Made by a program: the position numbers and the translations under genes. The notes under the pieces are model-generated. The model saw nothing but the letters and a program-made list of their open reading frames with translations, had not been told where the DNA came from and did no database searches. A DNA stretch of 51,754 nucleotides. Source: Glycomyces arizonensis DSM 44726 (lineage in GTDB: Bacteria > Actinomycetota > Actinomycetes > Mycobacteriales > Micromonosporaceae). Shown here piece by piece: positions 26,437 through 35,219 of this stretch (position 1 is the stretch's first letter; each line of letters opens with the position of its first letter). The DNA is taken from the NCBI RefSeq assembly GCF_000482705.1, contig NZ_AXWO01000033.1, positions 1-51,754 on the forward strand. Direction: 5' to 3'.

Positions 26437-27504
26437 ATGAGCACAGACAACGACAACCAGGCTGGCCTGCTCCAGCCCGAGGCCCTGATCGGGGCCGTCA
26501 AAGAAGCGAGCGCGGCCATCGAGGCCGCCGACGGCCTCGACGAGCTGGCCGCCGCCAAATCCGCCTGCCTCGGCGACAAGGCCCCGGTGTCCTTGGCCCG
26601 CCGCGCCATCGGGTCGCTCCCGGGCAGCGAGCGCGGCGAGGCCGGACGGAACGTCAACGCCGCCCGCCAGCAGATCACCGCCGTCTACGAGGCCCGCAAG
26701 GCCACGCTCGAAGCGGCCGAGGCCCGGCGGATCCTCAGCGAGGAGACCGTCGACGTCACCGCCCGCACGCCCAGGCGCCGCATCGGCGCCCGCCACCCGA
26801 TCAACGTCCAGATGGACCGCATCGCCGACCTGTTCGTCGCGATGGGCTACGAGATCGGCGAGGGCCCCGAAGTCGAGCTCGAGTGGTTCAACTTCGACGC
26901 GCTGAACATCCACCCCGACCACCCGGCCCGCACCATGATGGACACGTTCCACATCGCGGACGGCGACGGGGAGTTCGGCTCCGGCATGGTGCTGCGCACG
27001 CACACCTCGACCGTGCAGATCCACACGATGCTCACCAAGGAGCCGCCGATCTACACCGTCGCGCCCGGCCGCGTCTACCGCACCGACGAGCTCGACGCCA
27101 CGCACTCGCCCGTCTTCCACCAGACCGAGGGTCTCGTGGTCGACAAGGGCATCACGATGGCCGACCTCAAGGGCACCCTCGACCACTTCGCGAAGTCGGT
27201 GTTCGGGCCCGACGCCAAGACGCGCCTGCGACCGTCGTACTTCCCGTTCACCGAGCCCAGCGCCGAGGTCGACGTCTGGTTCTCCGCCCACAAGGACGGC
27301 GGCCGCTGGATCGAGTGGGGCGGCTGCGGCATGGTCAACCCGCGCGTGCTGCGTGCCTGCGGCATCGACCCCGACGTCTACTCGGGCTTCGCGTTCGGCA
27401 TGGGCGTCGAGCGCGCGCTCATGCTGCGCCACGGCATCACCGACCTGAGGGACATCATCGACGGGGACGTCCGCTTCCCCGCCGGCCTGCGAGTGGAGGA
27501 GTAA
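26437..27504 (+). CDS. pheS: phenylalanyl-tRNA synthetase alpha subunit
   Basis: The 355-residue catalytic subunit charges tRNA-Phe. The N-terminal coiled coil (about 1-90) binds tRNA. The class II core begins ARTPRRRIGARHPINVQMDR and has motif 2 YRTDELDATHSPVFHQTEGL. The active-site strand is FGPDAKTRLRPSYFPFTEPS, and motif 3 is SGFAFGMGVERALMLRHGI, with the conserved Arg near the C-terminus. Length is normal. Start ATG 26437 lies 8 nt after AGGAG. pheT starts 3 bp after the stop; together they make the alpha2-beta2 enzyme. Confidence 0.97.
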   Translation: MSTDNDNQAGLLQPEALIGAVKEASAAIEAADGLDELAAAKSACLGDKAPVSLARRAIGSLPGSERGEAGRNVNAARQQITAVYEARKATLEAAEARRILSEETVDVTARTPRRRIGARHPINVQMDRIADLFVAMGYEIGEGPEVELEWFNFDALNIHPDHPARTMMDTFHIADGDGEFGSGMVLRTHTSTVQIHTMLTKEPPIYTVAPGRVYRTDELDATHSPVFHQTEGLVVDKGITMADLKGTLDHFAKSVFGPDAKTRLRPSYFPFTEPSAEVDVWFSAHKDGGRWIEWGGCGMVNPRVLRACGIDPDVYSGFAFGMGVERALMLRHGITDLRDIIDGDVRFPAGLRVEE

Positions 27505-27507
27505 CCG

Positions 27508-29988
27508 ATGCGGATCCCAGTCTCCTGGCTGTCCGAGTACGCCGCCCTGCCCGAGGGCCTGTCCACCGCCGAGCTCGACGCGGCCCTGGTCGACGCGGGC
27601 CTCGAGGTCGAAGCGGTCGACGACCTGCGCGAGCGGGTCACCGGCCCGCTCGTCGTCGGCCGCGTGGCCTCCATCGAGGAGCTCACCGAGTTCAAGAAGC
27701 CGATCCGCCACTGCCAGGTGGAGGTCGGCGAGGACGAGCCGCGCTCGATCATCTGCGGGGCCCGCAACTTCGCCGAGGGCGACCTCGTCGTGGTCGCGCT
27801 GCCCGGCGCGGTCCTGCCCGGCGACTTCGCCATCGCCTCCCGCAAGACCTACGGGCGCCTCTCGGACGGCATGATCTGCTCGGCGAGGGAGCTCGGCGTC
27901 TCCGAGGACCACGAGGGCATCATGGTCCTCCCCGAAGGAACGGTCGGGGAGGACGCCCGCCCGGTCGTCGGCCTCGACGACGTCGTGTTCGAGCTGGCCA
28001 TCACGCCCGACATGGGCTACTGCTTCTCGGTGCGCGGCGTCGCCCGGGAGGTCGCCCACCGGCTCGGCGTCGCCTTCACCGACCCGGTCGCCAAGGCGGC
28101 CGAGCCGAAGCCGACCGCCGCCTCGCCGTACCCGCTGCGCGTCGAGACCGACGGCTGCACCCGCTTCACGCTGCGGGCCGTCCGCGGCGTCGACGCGAAC
28201 GCCGAGTCCCCCGCGTGGATGGCGGGGCGCCTCACGCAGGCGGGGATGCGCCCGCTCGGCCTGGCCGTGGACGTCACGAACTACCTGATGCTCGAGCTGG
28301 GCCACCCGCTGCACGCCTTCGACCTCGACCGGCTCTCCGGCGACCTGGTCGTGCGGCGCGCGAACGCCGGGGAGAAGCTCACCACCCTCGACGACGTCGA
28401 GCGCGCGCTCGACGCCGAGGACATGGTCATCTGCGACGACTCCGGCCCGCTGTCGCTGGCCGGCGTCATGGGCGGCGAGTCCTCGGAGGTGAGCTCCGAG
28501 ACCCGCAACGTGCTCATAGAGGCGGCCCACTGGGACCCGGTCTCGATCGCGCGGACCTCGCGGCGGCACAAGCTCACCAGCGAGGCCTCCAAGCGCTACG
28601 AGCGCGGCGCCGACGCGGCGATCAGCCTGCTCGCGGCCCAGCGCGCCGCCGACCTGCTCGTCGAGTACGGCGGCGGCACGCTCGCCGAAGAGGTGGCCGA
28701 CGTCGACCACCGCGCGCCGGTCGAGGCCATCGAGCTGCCGGTCGGCCTGCCCGCGAGGACCATCGGCGTCGACTACGACCGCGCCACGGTCGTCGCGATG
28801 CTCGAAGCCGCGGGCTGCACTGTTGAGAACAGCACTGCCGAGGGCGGCGACGTCCTCCACGTCACTCCCGCCACCTGGCGTCCCGACCTGACCGACCCGG
28901 CCGACCTCGTCGAGGAGGTGGCGCGCCTCCACGGCTACGCCCACATCCCCTCGTCGATCCCGCGAGCCATCGCCGGGACCGGGCTGACCCCGCACCAGCG
29001 GCGTCGCCGCCGCGTGGCGCGAGCCCTGGCGGACAACGGGTTCATCGAGACCTACACGTTCCCGTTCGTCTCGCGCGAGCGCGCCGACGAGCTCGGGCTC
29101 GACGAGAAGGACCCGCAGCGCGACGCCATCGCGGTGCTCAACCCGCTCGACGACACCGCGCCGCTGCTGCGGACCACGGTGCTCGCGAGCCTGGTGGGCG
29201 CCGTCAAGACGAACCTGGCGCGCGGCACGAGGGACCTCGCGGTCTTCGAGGAGGGCCTGGTGTTCGAGCCCGCCGAGGGCTGGAGCGAGAGGGACCTCGT
29301 CGACCTGCCGGTCTCCAGGCGCCCCGGCGACGAGGCGATCACGGCCGCGATCCGGCGCCTGCCGGTCCAGCCGAGGCACCTGGCCGCGATCCTGTGCGGC
29401 ACGGCCGTCCCGGCCGGTGTCGAAGGGTCCGGCCGCCAGGTCGACTGGGCCGACGCGGTCGAGGCCGCCGAGATCGTCGCCGAGGCGGCCGGAGTCACGC
29501 TGGCGACCGCCCAGGGCGAGGCCGCGCCGTGGCACCCGGGCCGCTGCGCCGAACTGCGCGTCGACGGCGAGGTCGTCGGCCACGCCGGGGAGCTGCACCC
29601 GGAGGTGTGCGAGTCGCTCGGGCTGCCGAGGCGCACGGCCGCGATGGAGCTGGACCTGACCGCGATTCCGGTGCCGGACCTGGCGCCCGCACCGGTCATC
29701 TCGCACTACCCGGCGACGCTCATCGACGTGGCCGTGGTGGTCGCCGAGGCCGTCCCGGCCGGTGAGGTCGGGGCCGCGCTGCGCGAGGGCGCCGGTGAGC
29801 TGCTCGATGGGCTGCGCCTGTTCGACGTCTACCGCGACGCGAAGCTCGGCGAGGGCCGGAAGTCGCTGGCGTTCAAGATGGAGCTGCGCGCGGTCGACCG
29901 GACGCTGACCAACGAGGAGGGCGTCGCCATCCGCGACGCCGCCGTGGCAGCGGCCGCCGAGCGCTTCGGGGCGACCATCCGCGAGTAG
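27508..29988 (+). CDS. pheT: phenylalanyl-tRNA synthetase beta subunit
   Basis: The 826-residue subunit has the full bacterial order. The N-terminal MRIPVSWLSEYAALPEG is followed by a tRNA-binding OB domain (about 40-150, with ICGARNFAEGDLVVVALPGA). The B3/B4 editing domain (about 210-385) contains TNYLMLELGHPLHAFDLDRL, and B5 is about 400-475. The catalytic-like B6/B7 core follows (FIETYTFPFVSRERADELGL, NPLDDTAPLLRTTVLASL). The C-terminal anticodon-binding FDX-ACB domain ends the protein (YPATLIDVAVVVAEAV to LTNEEGVAIRDAAV). ATG 27508 follows GAGGAG at the end of pheS. A strong terminator closes the pair. Confidence 0.97.
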   Translation: MRIPVSWLSEYAALPEGLSTAELDAALVDAGLEVEAVDDLRERVTGPLVVGRVASIEELTEFKKPIRHCQVEVGEDEPRSIICGARNFAEGDLVVVALPGAVLPGDFAIASRKTYGRLSDGMICSARELGVSEDHEGIMVLPEGTVGEDARPVVGLDDVVFELAITPDMGYCFSVRGVAREVAHRLGVAFTDPVAKAAEPKPTAASPYPLRVETDGCTRFTLRAVRGVDANAESPAWMAGRLTQAGMRPLGLAVDVTNYLMLELGHPLHAFDLDRLSGDLVVRRANAGEKLTTLDDVERALDAEDMVICDDSGPLSLAGVMGGESSEVSSETRNVLIEAAHWDPVSIARTSRRHKLTSEASKRYERGADAAISLLAAQRAADLLVEYGGGTLAEEVADVDHRAPVEAIELPVGLPARTIGVDYDRATVVAMLEAAGCTVENSTAEGGDVLHVTPATWRPDLTDPADLVEEVARLHGYAHIPSSIPRAIAGTGLTPHQRRRRRVARALADNGFIETYTFPFVSRERADELGLDEKDPQRDAIAVLNPLDDTAPLLRTTVLASLVGAVKTNLARGTRDLAVFEEGLVFEPAEGWSERDLVDLPVSRRPGDEAITAAIRRLPVQPRHLAAILCGTAVPAGVEGSGRQVDWADAVEAAEIVAEAAGVTLATAQGEAAPWHPGRCAELRVDGEVVGHAGELHPEVCESLGLPRRTAAMELDLTAIPVPDLAPAPVISHYPATLIDVAVVVAEAVPAGEVGAALREGAGELLDGLRLFDVYRDAKLGEGRKSLAFKMELRAVDRTLTNEEGVAIRDAAVAAAAERFGATIRE

Positions 29989-30003
29989 GGATTTCGACGG
30001 GAC

Positions 30004-30039
30004 CGGGCCGGCGGGGACACCCGCTGGCCCGTCTCTTTT
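30004..30039 (+). terminator. terminator of pheST
   Basis: CGGGCCGGCGGG (30004-30015) and CCCGCTGGCCCG (30020-30031) form a 12-bp stem with one G-U and a GACA tetraloop, followed by TCTCTTTT. Confidence 0.85.
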
Positions 30040-30095
30040 GGACAGATATGCGGCGAAAGTGGGGAGCCGGGGCGCATTGGGTGGTCCGCGCCTCT

Positions 30096-30101
30096 TAACC
30101 T
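30096..30101 (+). promoter_or_regulatory. -10 box of a leaderless start
   Basis: TAACCT lies 6 nt before GTG 30108 with no ribosome-binding site. Confidence 0.4.
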
Positions 30102-30107
30102 ACATAT

Positions 30108-31682
30108 GTGGATAACGGGAACCCCTCTCGCATCACCGGCGGGCGGCGGCGTGCCGGCGGAGGACGCGGCAGCCACCGCGCCGAGTCCAACGGCTCCAGT
30201 GCCCCGAGCGGGGGACGCCACCGCGCGGCGGGAGCGCTGCCGTTCCAGCCCAGCAGGTTCCACATCATCGCCGCCATCGCCGGGTGCCTCGTCATCGCCG
30301 GAGGCGTCGCCGTCGGCGCGAGCGTCCTCGGAGGCGACGAGCCCGGCTACAGCGCCGGGAACGAGGAGGCCGCGCCGCTGCTGTACTCCAACGGCGAGGC
30401 GGTGCCCGGCGACTTCACCGAGCGCCACACCGGCCTGAGCGAGCAGATCTACGCCGAACTCGAGGCGCGCTACGGGCTCACCGAAGGCGAGCTCTACGAC
30501 GGCGCCGCCGGCTACCGCGTCGTCCTCACCCTCGACCGGGAACTCCAGGAGGCCGCCGAGGCGACCGCCGCCTCCGCGGGCGTCGCCGCCGTCGAACCCG
30601 GCAGCGGCGCGGTCCTGTGCTACTACGGCGGCGAGGAGGCCACCGGCACCGACCAGGTCGGCGCCGCCGCCCCGCACCCGACCTCCTCGGTGTTCGACAT
30701 GGTCATCGCCGCCACCGCGCTGGAGGGCGGCGCCTCGATCGAATCGTGGTGGAGCGACGGGGACACCGACGTGACGCTCACCGACGCCGTCCGCGAGTCC
30801 CGCTCGGAGGCCGTCGATGCGATCGCCGTCAAGTACGGCACCGAGGCCGTCCTCGACACCGCGATCGGCCTCGGCGTGACCGCGATGAGCGACGAGGCCG
30901 GGACCGCCCACTCCTTCGCCGAAGGCGACCCCGGCGACGCGGTCAACGCGTTCGAGCCCGTCGACTTCGGCTCCTACGCCGTCAGCGTCCTCGACATGGC
31001 CGCCGTGTACGCCACCATCGCGGGCGGCGGCGTCCACGCCCAGACCCACTTCATCGAGCGCGTCGTCGACGACGCGGGCAACACGGTCGAGGCCGACCGG
31101 GGCATCCCCACCTCCCAGGCCGTCAAGCCCGAGACCGCCAGAGACCTCCAGTACGTCGGCCTCGGCACCGGCGACGCGATCGAGGGCCGCGACTTCTTCG
31201 GCCTCGCCGGGACCTGGGACGACGAGTCCTCGCAGTCCTGGTACGTCGGGGCGATCCCGCAGCTGAGCGTCGCGGCCTGGGTCGGCCACGCCGAATCCGA
31301 GGGCACCGCCGGGCTCCCGGTGTGGAAGCAGGTCATGGACTCGGCCATCGACGTCATGGAGTACGAGCCCGAATCGTGGCCCGGCGCGGTCGGCGCCGGA
31401 TCGGACCTCACCGACGACATCGAGAACGACGACGGCACGATCGACCCCGACAGCGAGTACTGCCAGGCCAATCCCGACGCCGCCGCCTGCGGCGGGGAGG
31501 CGCCCACCGAGGAGCCGACCGAAGAGCCCACCGAGGAACCCACCACCGAGGAGCCCACGGAAGCACCGACCGACCCCGAACCGACCACCGAGGAGCCGAC
31601 GCAGGAACCGACCCGACCCGAGCCGACCACCGAGGAGCCGCCCGAAGACTGCGGCGGCTGGTTCGAACCGCCCTGCTCTTAG
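30108..31682 (+). CDS. penicillin-binding protein-like transpeptidase homologue lacking the catalytic motifs
   Basis: The 524-residue protein has a basic disordered N-terminus, one membrane helix (FHIIAAIAGCLVIAGGVAVG, about 51-70) and an extracellular part. That part follows class A PBP transpeptidases: YRVVLTLDRELQEAAEATA, VAAVEPGSGAVLCYYGG, PQLSVAAWVGH. There is no glycosyltransferase domain. All three active-site motifs are altered. SxxK is S194-V-F-D197 in HPTSSVFDMVIAATALEGG, SxN is S231-R-S233, and KTG is L366-A-G368 in FGLAGTWDD. It therefore should not acylate penicillin. It ends in a long low-complexity tail of PTEEPTEEPT-type repeats and a CGGWFEPPCS end, suited to crossing or binding the wall. 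A structural or sensory role is inferred. GTG 30108 appears leaderless. Confidence 0.75.
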   Translation: MDNGNPSRITGGRRRAGGGRGSHRAESNGSSAPSGGRHRAAGALPFQPSRFHIIAAIAGCLVIAGGVAVGASVLGGDEPGYSAGNEEAAPLLYSNGEAVPGDFTERHTGLSEQIYAELEARYGLTEGELYDGAAGYRVVLTLDRELQEAAEATAASAGVAAVEPGSGAVLCYYGGEEATGTDQVGAAAPHPTSSVFDMVIAATALEGGASIESWWSDGDTDVTLTDAVRESRSEAVDAIAVKYGTEAVLDTAIGLGVTAMSDEAGTAHSFAEGDPGDAVNAFEPVDFGSYAVSVLDMAAVYATIAGGGVHAQTHFIERVVDDAGNTVEADRGIPTSQAVKPETARDLQYVGLGTGDAIEGRDFFGLAGTWDDESSQSWYVGAIPQLSVAAWVGHAESEGTAGLPVWKQVMDSAIDVMEYEPESWPGAVGAGSDLTDDIENDDGTIDPDSEYCQANPDAAACGGEAPTEEPTEEPTEEPTTEEPTEAPTDPEPTTEEPTQEPTRPEPTTEEPPEDCGGWFEPPCS

Positions 31683-31715
31683 TGGAGTCCCGCCCGCGGA
31701 CGGTGCCGTGTCCGC

Positions 31716-31721
31716 TAATGT
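31716..31721 (+). promoter_or_regulatory. -10 box of a leaderless start
   Basis: TAATGT lies 6 nt before ATG 31728; no ribosome-binding site intervenes. Confidence 0.4.
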
Positions 31722-31727
31722 TCTTCA

Positions 31728-32672
31728 ATGCTTCCACGGGAGTTTCCCAAGCCGCGCCTCGCCGTCCCGGCAGCGGCGGCGATGCTGCTGGCCGTGCTCG
31801 CCGTCGCCCTGTGGGTCCGCGCCGACCCGGCCTCGCCGCCGTTCCAAGGGCTCGACGACGACTGGCTGCGCCTCATGGGCGGCCCCCACGACGGCCTCCC
31901 GTGGGCCGCGGCCGAGGCCTTCAACCACGGCGGCGGCCGCTTCTCCGCGGTCGCCCTGATGGTGCTCGCCGTCGTCCTGACCGCCGTGCGCCGCTGGCGG
32001 TCGGCGCTGTTCGCCATCACCGCCTTCCTCGCCACCTACGCCGTCACCGAGGTCTTCAAGCACATCGCCGACCGCCCCCGCCCCGACAGCGTCATGGTCA
32101 CCGTCACCTCGCAGTCCTTCCCGTCGGGACACTCCTCCCGCGCCGCCTGCGTGGTCGTCCTCCTCGCCGTGGTCGCGATCCCCGTCGCCGCCAGGTACTG
32201 GTGGTGGGCGGTCGGCGCGCTGCTGGTGCTGTCGATGATGTGGGCGCGCACCTGGCAGCACGCCCACTGGCTCACCGACACGCTCGGCGGCGTCGCCACC
32301 GGCCTCGGAGTGACGCTGCTGTGCTGGTGGGCCTTCGGGACGATGCTGCGACTGGAACGCTCGCAGCGATCCGCGCGCGAACCCGACGACTTGGCACGGA
32401 CCGGGGAGGTGCCGAGCGCCACAAGCGGCTTACCGTTGCGGTGTCCCCCCGCCCGCCCCTCGAGAGGGAACCGATGTCCTCCCAGCCCCCACCCGACCCG
32501 CAGCAGCCGGACGTCCCGGCCCAGCCGTCCGCCCACCCCTATCCGCCGCCACCGCCGTACGGCTACCCGTACCCGCCGATGGTCCCGCAGCGGCCCTACA
32601 ACGGCATGGCGATCGCCGCGATGGTCGTCGGCATCGTCGGCGCCTGCAACCCGATCGGCATCCTCGGCCTGA
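31728..32672 (+). CDS. PAP2-family phosphatase with out-of-frame C-terminal extension
   Basis: The membrane phosphatase has about six helices, starting AVPAAAAMLLAVLAVALWV. The three PAP2 motifs are KHIADRPRP, SFPSGHSSRA and RTWQHAHWLTDTLGG (Arg, His, Asp of the catalytic set). It probably removes phosphate from a lipid such as undecaprenyl pyrophosphate or phosphatidate. The domain ends near residue 215 (LERSQRSAREPDDL). The frame then runs on for about 100 residues of Arg/Ser/Pro/Thr-rich sequence to 32672, overlapping the next gene by 199 bp in another frame. The tail is most likely read-through of DNA that belongs to the DUF4190 gene after loss of the original stop. Total 314 residues. 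Confidence 0.85.
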   Translation: MLPREFPKPRLAVPAAAAMLLAVLAVALWVRADPASPPFQGLDDDWLRLMGGPHDGLPWAAAEAFNHGGGRFSAVALMVLAVVLTAVRRWRSALFAITAFLATYAVTEVFKHIADRPRPDSVMVTVTSQSFPSGHSSRAACVVVLLAVVAIPVAARYWWWAVGALLVLSMMWARTWQHAHWLTDTLGGVATGLGVTLLCWWAFGTMLRLERSQRSAREPDDLARTGEVPSATSGLPLRCPPARPSRGNRCPPSPHPTRSSRTSRPSRPPTPIRRHRRTATRTRRWSRSGPTTAWRSPRWSSASSAPATRSASSA

Positions 32673-32914
32673 TCTTCGGCACGATCGCCAGGAGGCAGAT
32701 CCGCGAGACCGGCGAGCAGGGCGACGGCTTCGCCGTCACCGGCATCGTCCTCGGCTGGATCGGCGTCGCCTCGGTGGTCTTCTGGATCCTGTACGTCCTG
32801 CTGTTCTTCTCGATCTGGATCCCGTTCGTCGACGAGATCTCCGACCCGTCGAACTGGCCCAGCAGCGGCCCCAGCGACTTCCCCTCGGACTGGCCCAGCG
32901 ACTTCCCTACTTGA
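32474..32914 (+). CDS. DUF4190 domain membrane protein
   Basis: The 146-residue protein starts at ATG 32474 (GAGGGA a few bases upstream). A Pro/Tyr/Gln-rich cytoplasmic head (HPYPPPPPYGYPYPPM) leads to the DUF4190 double helix NGMAIAAMVVGIVGACNPIG and TIARRQIRETGEQGDGFAVT, with GIVLGWIGVASVVFWILYVL. The tail carries Ser-Asp-Trp-Pro repeats (PSNWPSSGPSDFPSDWPSDF). Function is unknown; such proteins are common and often found near secretion or signalling genes. It overlaps the PAP2 frame at its 5' end and the convergent YrdB gene by 8 bp at its 3' end. Codon third positions confirm this is the real frame of the shared stretch. Confidence 0.85.
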   Translation: MSSQPPPDPQQPDVPAQPSAHPYPPPPPYGYPYPPMVPQRPYNGMAIAAMVVGIVGACNPIGILGLIFGTIARRQIRETGEQGDGFAVTGIVLGWIGVASVVFWILYVLLFFSIWIPFVDEISDPSNWPSSGPSDFPSDWPSDFPT

Positions 32915-33341
32915 TGTCTGCGCGCACCATGGCGGCGATCGAGGCGTTGGACATGGTCAAGAAGAGGAAGACGACGGCCGCCATCGGGTATCCGAGACCC
33001 CACAGGGCGGCTGCTCCGACGGCGAAGAGCGCTCCCTTGGTCCCCAGCAGGAGAGGGGCCGGCAGGCGGAACCGCGCCCGCGGAGAGACGAGGGTTCCCC
33101 ACGCGACGGCCAGCAGCAGGACCGCACCGACGGCGATCAGCAGCCGCAGCCACAGGTCCACGTCGAGCGCGAGCGCCCACCAGATCACGAACGCGAACAG
33201 CGCCAGCTCCAGCGCGAACGCCAAGATCGCGTTCCACATGACGAAGAGGCGCGCGGCCCCGGTGAAATCGGCCCACTCGGGCTTCATCGGCGCCGCCTTG
33301 CGGCCTGCCTGCTCACGTTCACTCACGCGACAATGATGCAT
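32907..33341 (-). CDS. YrdB/DUF2568 family membrane protein
   Basis: Up to 144 residues with four hydrophobic stretches: FVMWNAILAFALELALFAFV, LWLRLLIAVGAVLLLAVAWG, LLLGTKGALFAVGAAALWGL and AAVVFLFLTMSNASIAAMV. The motif TLVSPRARFRLPAPLLLGTK between helices two and three is the YrdB (DUF2568) signature. The start is uncertain. The frame opens at 33341, but GTG 33326, overlapping the upstream stop by 8 bp, is the more usual coupled arrangement. No function is known for the family. It is co-oriented and coupled with the membrane protein upstream. Confidence 0.8.
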   Translation of the reverse strand: MHHCRVSEREQAGRKAAPMKPEWADFTGAARLFVMWNAILAFALELALFAFVIWWALALDVDLWLRLLIAVGAVLLLAVAWGTLVSPRARFRLPAPLLLGTKGALFAVGAAALWGLGYPMAAVVFLFLTMSNASIAAMVRADIK

Positions 33342-33891
33342 GCTCCCCTTCGGGCGCCGCCTTCCGGCGTGAGGGCGACAACAGGTAGCTCACGGGCCAC
33401 AGCGCCGCGATGCCGACGACCACGGCCCACCCGGCCATCTGCTCCACCACCGGCCGCGTGGCCTCGGTGTCGCCCACCACGAGCACGAACAGGCCCGTCA
33501 CGGCCCAGGCGATCGCGTACAGCGCCACGATCCCGAACCAGATCTTCGTCTCGTACCAGACCCGCGCGAGCCACTCCGTCGGCGGCTTCTGCGGAGCCGG
33601 GCCCCGCCCCAGCCAATGGGCCGCCTTCGCGTCCGCCCACTTGATCGTCCGGTGTCCGAACACCACGGTGTATCCGAGGTAGACCGCCGCCAGCGCGTGG
33701 CGGGCACCGGCCTCGCCGCCCGAGCGCAGGTCCCACACCGACGCGGCCAGCAGCGTCAGGTCGATCAACGGCGTCGACAGCAGCAGGATCGCGCTGACCC
33801 GTTTCCACTTCAAGAAGTACCGCGCGCCGAGCCCGGCGGCGACGACGAGCCAGAAGCCCACCTCGCAGGCGATGATCACATGAACCAGCAC
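33319..33891 (-). CDS. membrane protein of unknown function
   Basis: The 190-residue protein has about five hydrophobic segments: VHVIIACEVGFWLVVAAGLG, VSAILLLSTPLIDLTLLAAS, HALAAVYLGYTVVFG, IWFGIVALYAIAWAVTGLFV, and GWAVVVGIAALWPVSYLLS. A conserved-looking cytoplasmic stretch, GHRTIKWADAKAAHWLGRGP, lies between the third and fourth. I do not recognise a named family with confidence; it resembles actinobacterial 'integral membrane' proteins usually paired with YrdB. Start GTG 33891. It is divergent from the two-component kinase gene, with 155 bp between them. Confidence 0.7.
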   Translation of the reverse strand: MLVHVIIACEVGFWLVVAAGLGARYFLKWKRVSAILLLSTPLIDLTLLAASVWDLRSGGEAGARHALAAVYLGYTVVFGHRTIKWADAKAAHWLGRGPAPQKPPTEWLARVWYETKIWFGIVALYAIAWAVTGLFVLVVGDTEATRPVVEQMAGWAVVVGIAALWPVSYLLSPSRRKAAPEGEHASLSRE

Positions 33892-34046
33892 GCCTCAATG
33901 CTCGGTCCGCGAAGCGCCGGGCGCATCGACTGGCGGGACGAGATCCCCCTGCCACCAAGGTGTCGCCGCGTCTGCGACCAAAGTAGGAGGCCGGTCTCGG
34001 CACCGAGGTCGACGTCGCGGCCGGTCGTCCGTGATGGGATTGGGGC

Positions 34047-35219
34047 ATGGCCAGCCCGCTCCGCCGCGCCCGACGCGCCGACCTCGTCGCCGCCGTCGCG
34101 CTGTTCGCGGCCGGAAGCGCCCTCATCGCGCTCGGCAGCTACGAGCGGTACATCGCCGACGTCCCCCCCTGGTTCCGCTTCGTGCCGCTGGCCCTGGTGT
34201 GCGCGGGCGTCGCGGTCCGCCGCGCGCTCCCGGGCTGGTGCCTGGCCCTCGGCGCGGTGGGCTTCGGGACGGAACTGGCCGTCGGGCTGTCGCTGGCGAC
34301 GGTGTGCATCTTCACCGACAACCTCTACGCGTACGCCCGCTACGGCCCGCGCAACCGGACCAGGCTCCTCCTGGCCGCCCAAGGCGTGGTCATCGTCGCG
34401 TTCGTCGTCTTCGCCGCCGTGGAGGGCAACGGCGCCGGCGCGGTGCTCAGCGCCGCCGCGGTCGCCGCGCTCGTCCTGATCTCGCCGATCGGCACCGCGA
34501 TCATCGTCCGCCAGGCCCACGACCGGGCCAGCCTCGAAGCCGAGCGGGCCGAGCAGACCGCGCGCCTGGCCGACGCCCGCCACCGCGAGGCGGTGTTGCG
34601 CGAGCGCACCCTCATGGCCCGCGAGCTCCACGACACCGTCGCCAACTATTTGAGCGCGATCGCCCTCCAGGCCACCGGGCTCCAGGCCCGCAAGGACCCC
34701 GACGCGGCCACCGTCGGCGAGTCGGTGGCCGCGATCCGCCAGAGCAGCGTCGAGGGCCTGGCCGAGCTGCGCCGCATCATCGGGCTCCTGCGCACCGTCG
34801 ACACCGACGAGGACCTGGCCTCCTACCGGCTGGACCAGGTCCCCGAGCTGGTCGACCGGATGCGCCGGGTCGGCCTCAAGATCGACTACGAGGTCGACGG
34901 CCCCGTACGCGAGCTGCCCGGCGAGGTCGAGACCGCCGCCTTCCGCGTGGTCCAAGAGGCGCTGACGAACGCGCTCAAGTACGGTTCGGACGCCGCCGTG
35001 GCCGTCGCCTACGGTCCTGAGCGGCTGACAGTGGAGGTGGCGAACGCCGTCGATGCCGAGGCCGCCCCCGTCCCGGGCGGCGGGGCCGGGCTGATCGGCA
35101 TGACCGAGCGCGTCCGGCTGCTCGGCGGCACCGTCCGGGCCGGTCCCGACGGCGACCGGTGGCGCGTCCGCGCCGAGATCCCGACAGGAGAGCACAGTGA
35201 TCACCGTTCTGCTCGCTGA
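34047..35219 (+). CDS. sensor histidine kinase (NarL-type pair, HisKA_3)
   Basis: The 390-residue kinase has about four to six N-terminal membrane helices (LVAAVALFAAGSALIALGSY to VLISPIGTAIIV) with short loops, so it probably senses the membrane or its state. A linking coiled coil follows (ASLEAERAEQTARLADARHR). The phosphorylated His is in LMARELHDTVANYLSAIAL, the HisKA_3 dimerisation motif. The ATP-binding domain has an N box VVQEALTNALKYG and the G box GGGAGLIGMTERVRLLGG. It overlaps the response regulator by 23 bp. The signal is unknown. Confidence 0.92.
   Translation: MASPLRRARRADLVAAVALFAAGSALIALGSYERYIADVPPWFRFVPLALVCAGVAVRRALPGWCLALGAVGFGTELAVGLSLATVCIFTDNLYAYARYGPRNRTRLLLAAQGVVIVAFVVFAAVEGNGAGAVLSAAAVAALVLISPIGTAIIVRQAHDRASLEAERAEQTARLADARHREAVLRERTLMARELHDTVANYLSAIALQATGLQARKDPDAATVGESVAAIRQSSVEGLAELRRIIGLLRTVDTDEDLASYRLDQVPELVDRMRRVGLKIDYEVDGPVRELPGEVETAAFRVVQEALTNALKYGSDAAVAVAYGPERLTVEVANAVDAEAAPVPGGGAGLIGMTERVRLLGGTVRAGPDGDRWRVRAEIPTGEHSDHRSAR

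Noticed and set aside
26320..29706. Long minus-strand open frame across pheS and pheT
   Set aside because: Antisense shadow of two certain genes; no motif.
30106..30438. Alternative ATG frame at the start of the PBP-like gene
   Set aside because: The frame starting GTG 30108 gives a membrane helix and PBP homology. The ATG frame gives only Ala/Thr/Pro-rich sequence and ends early.
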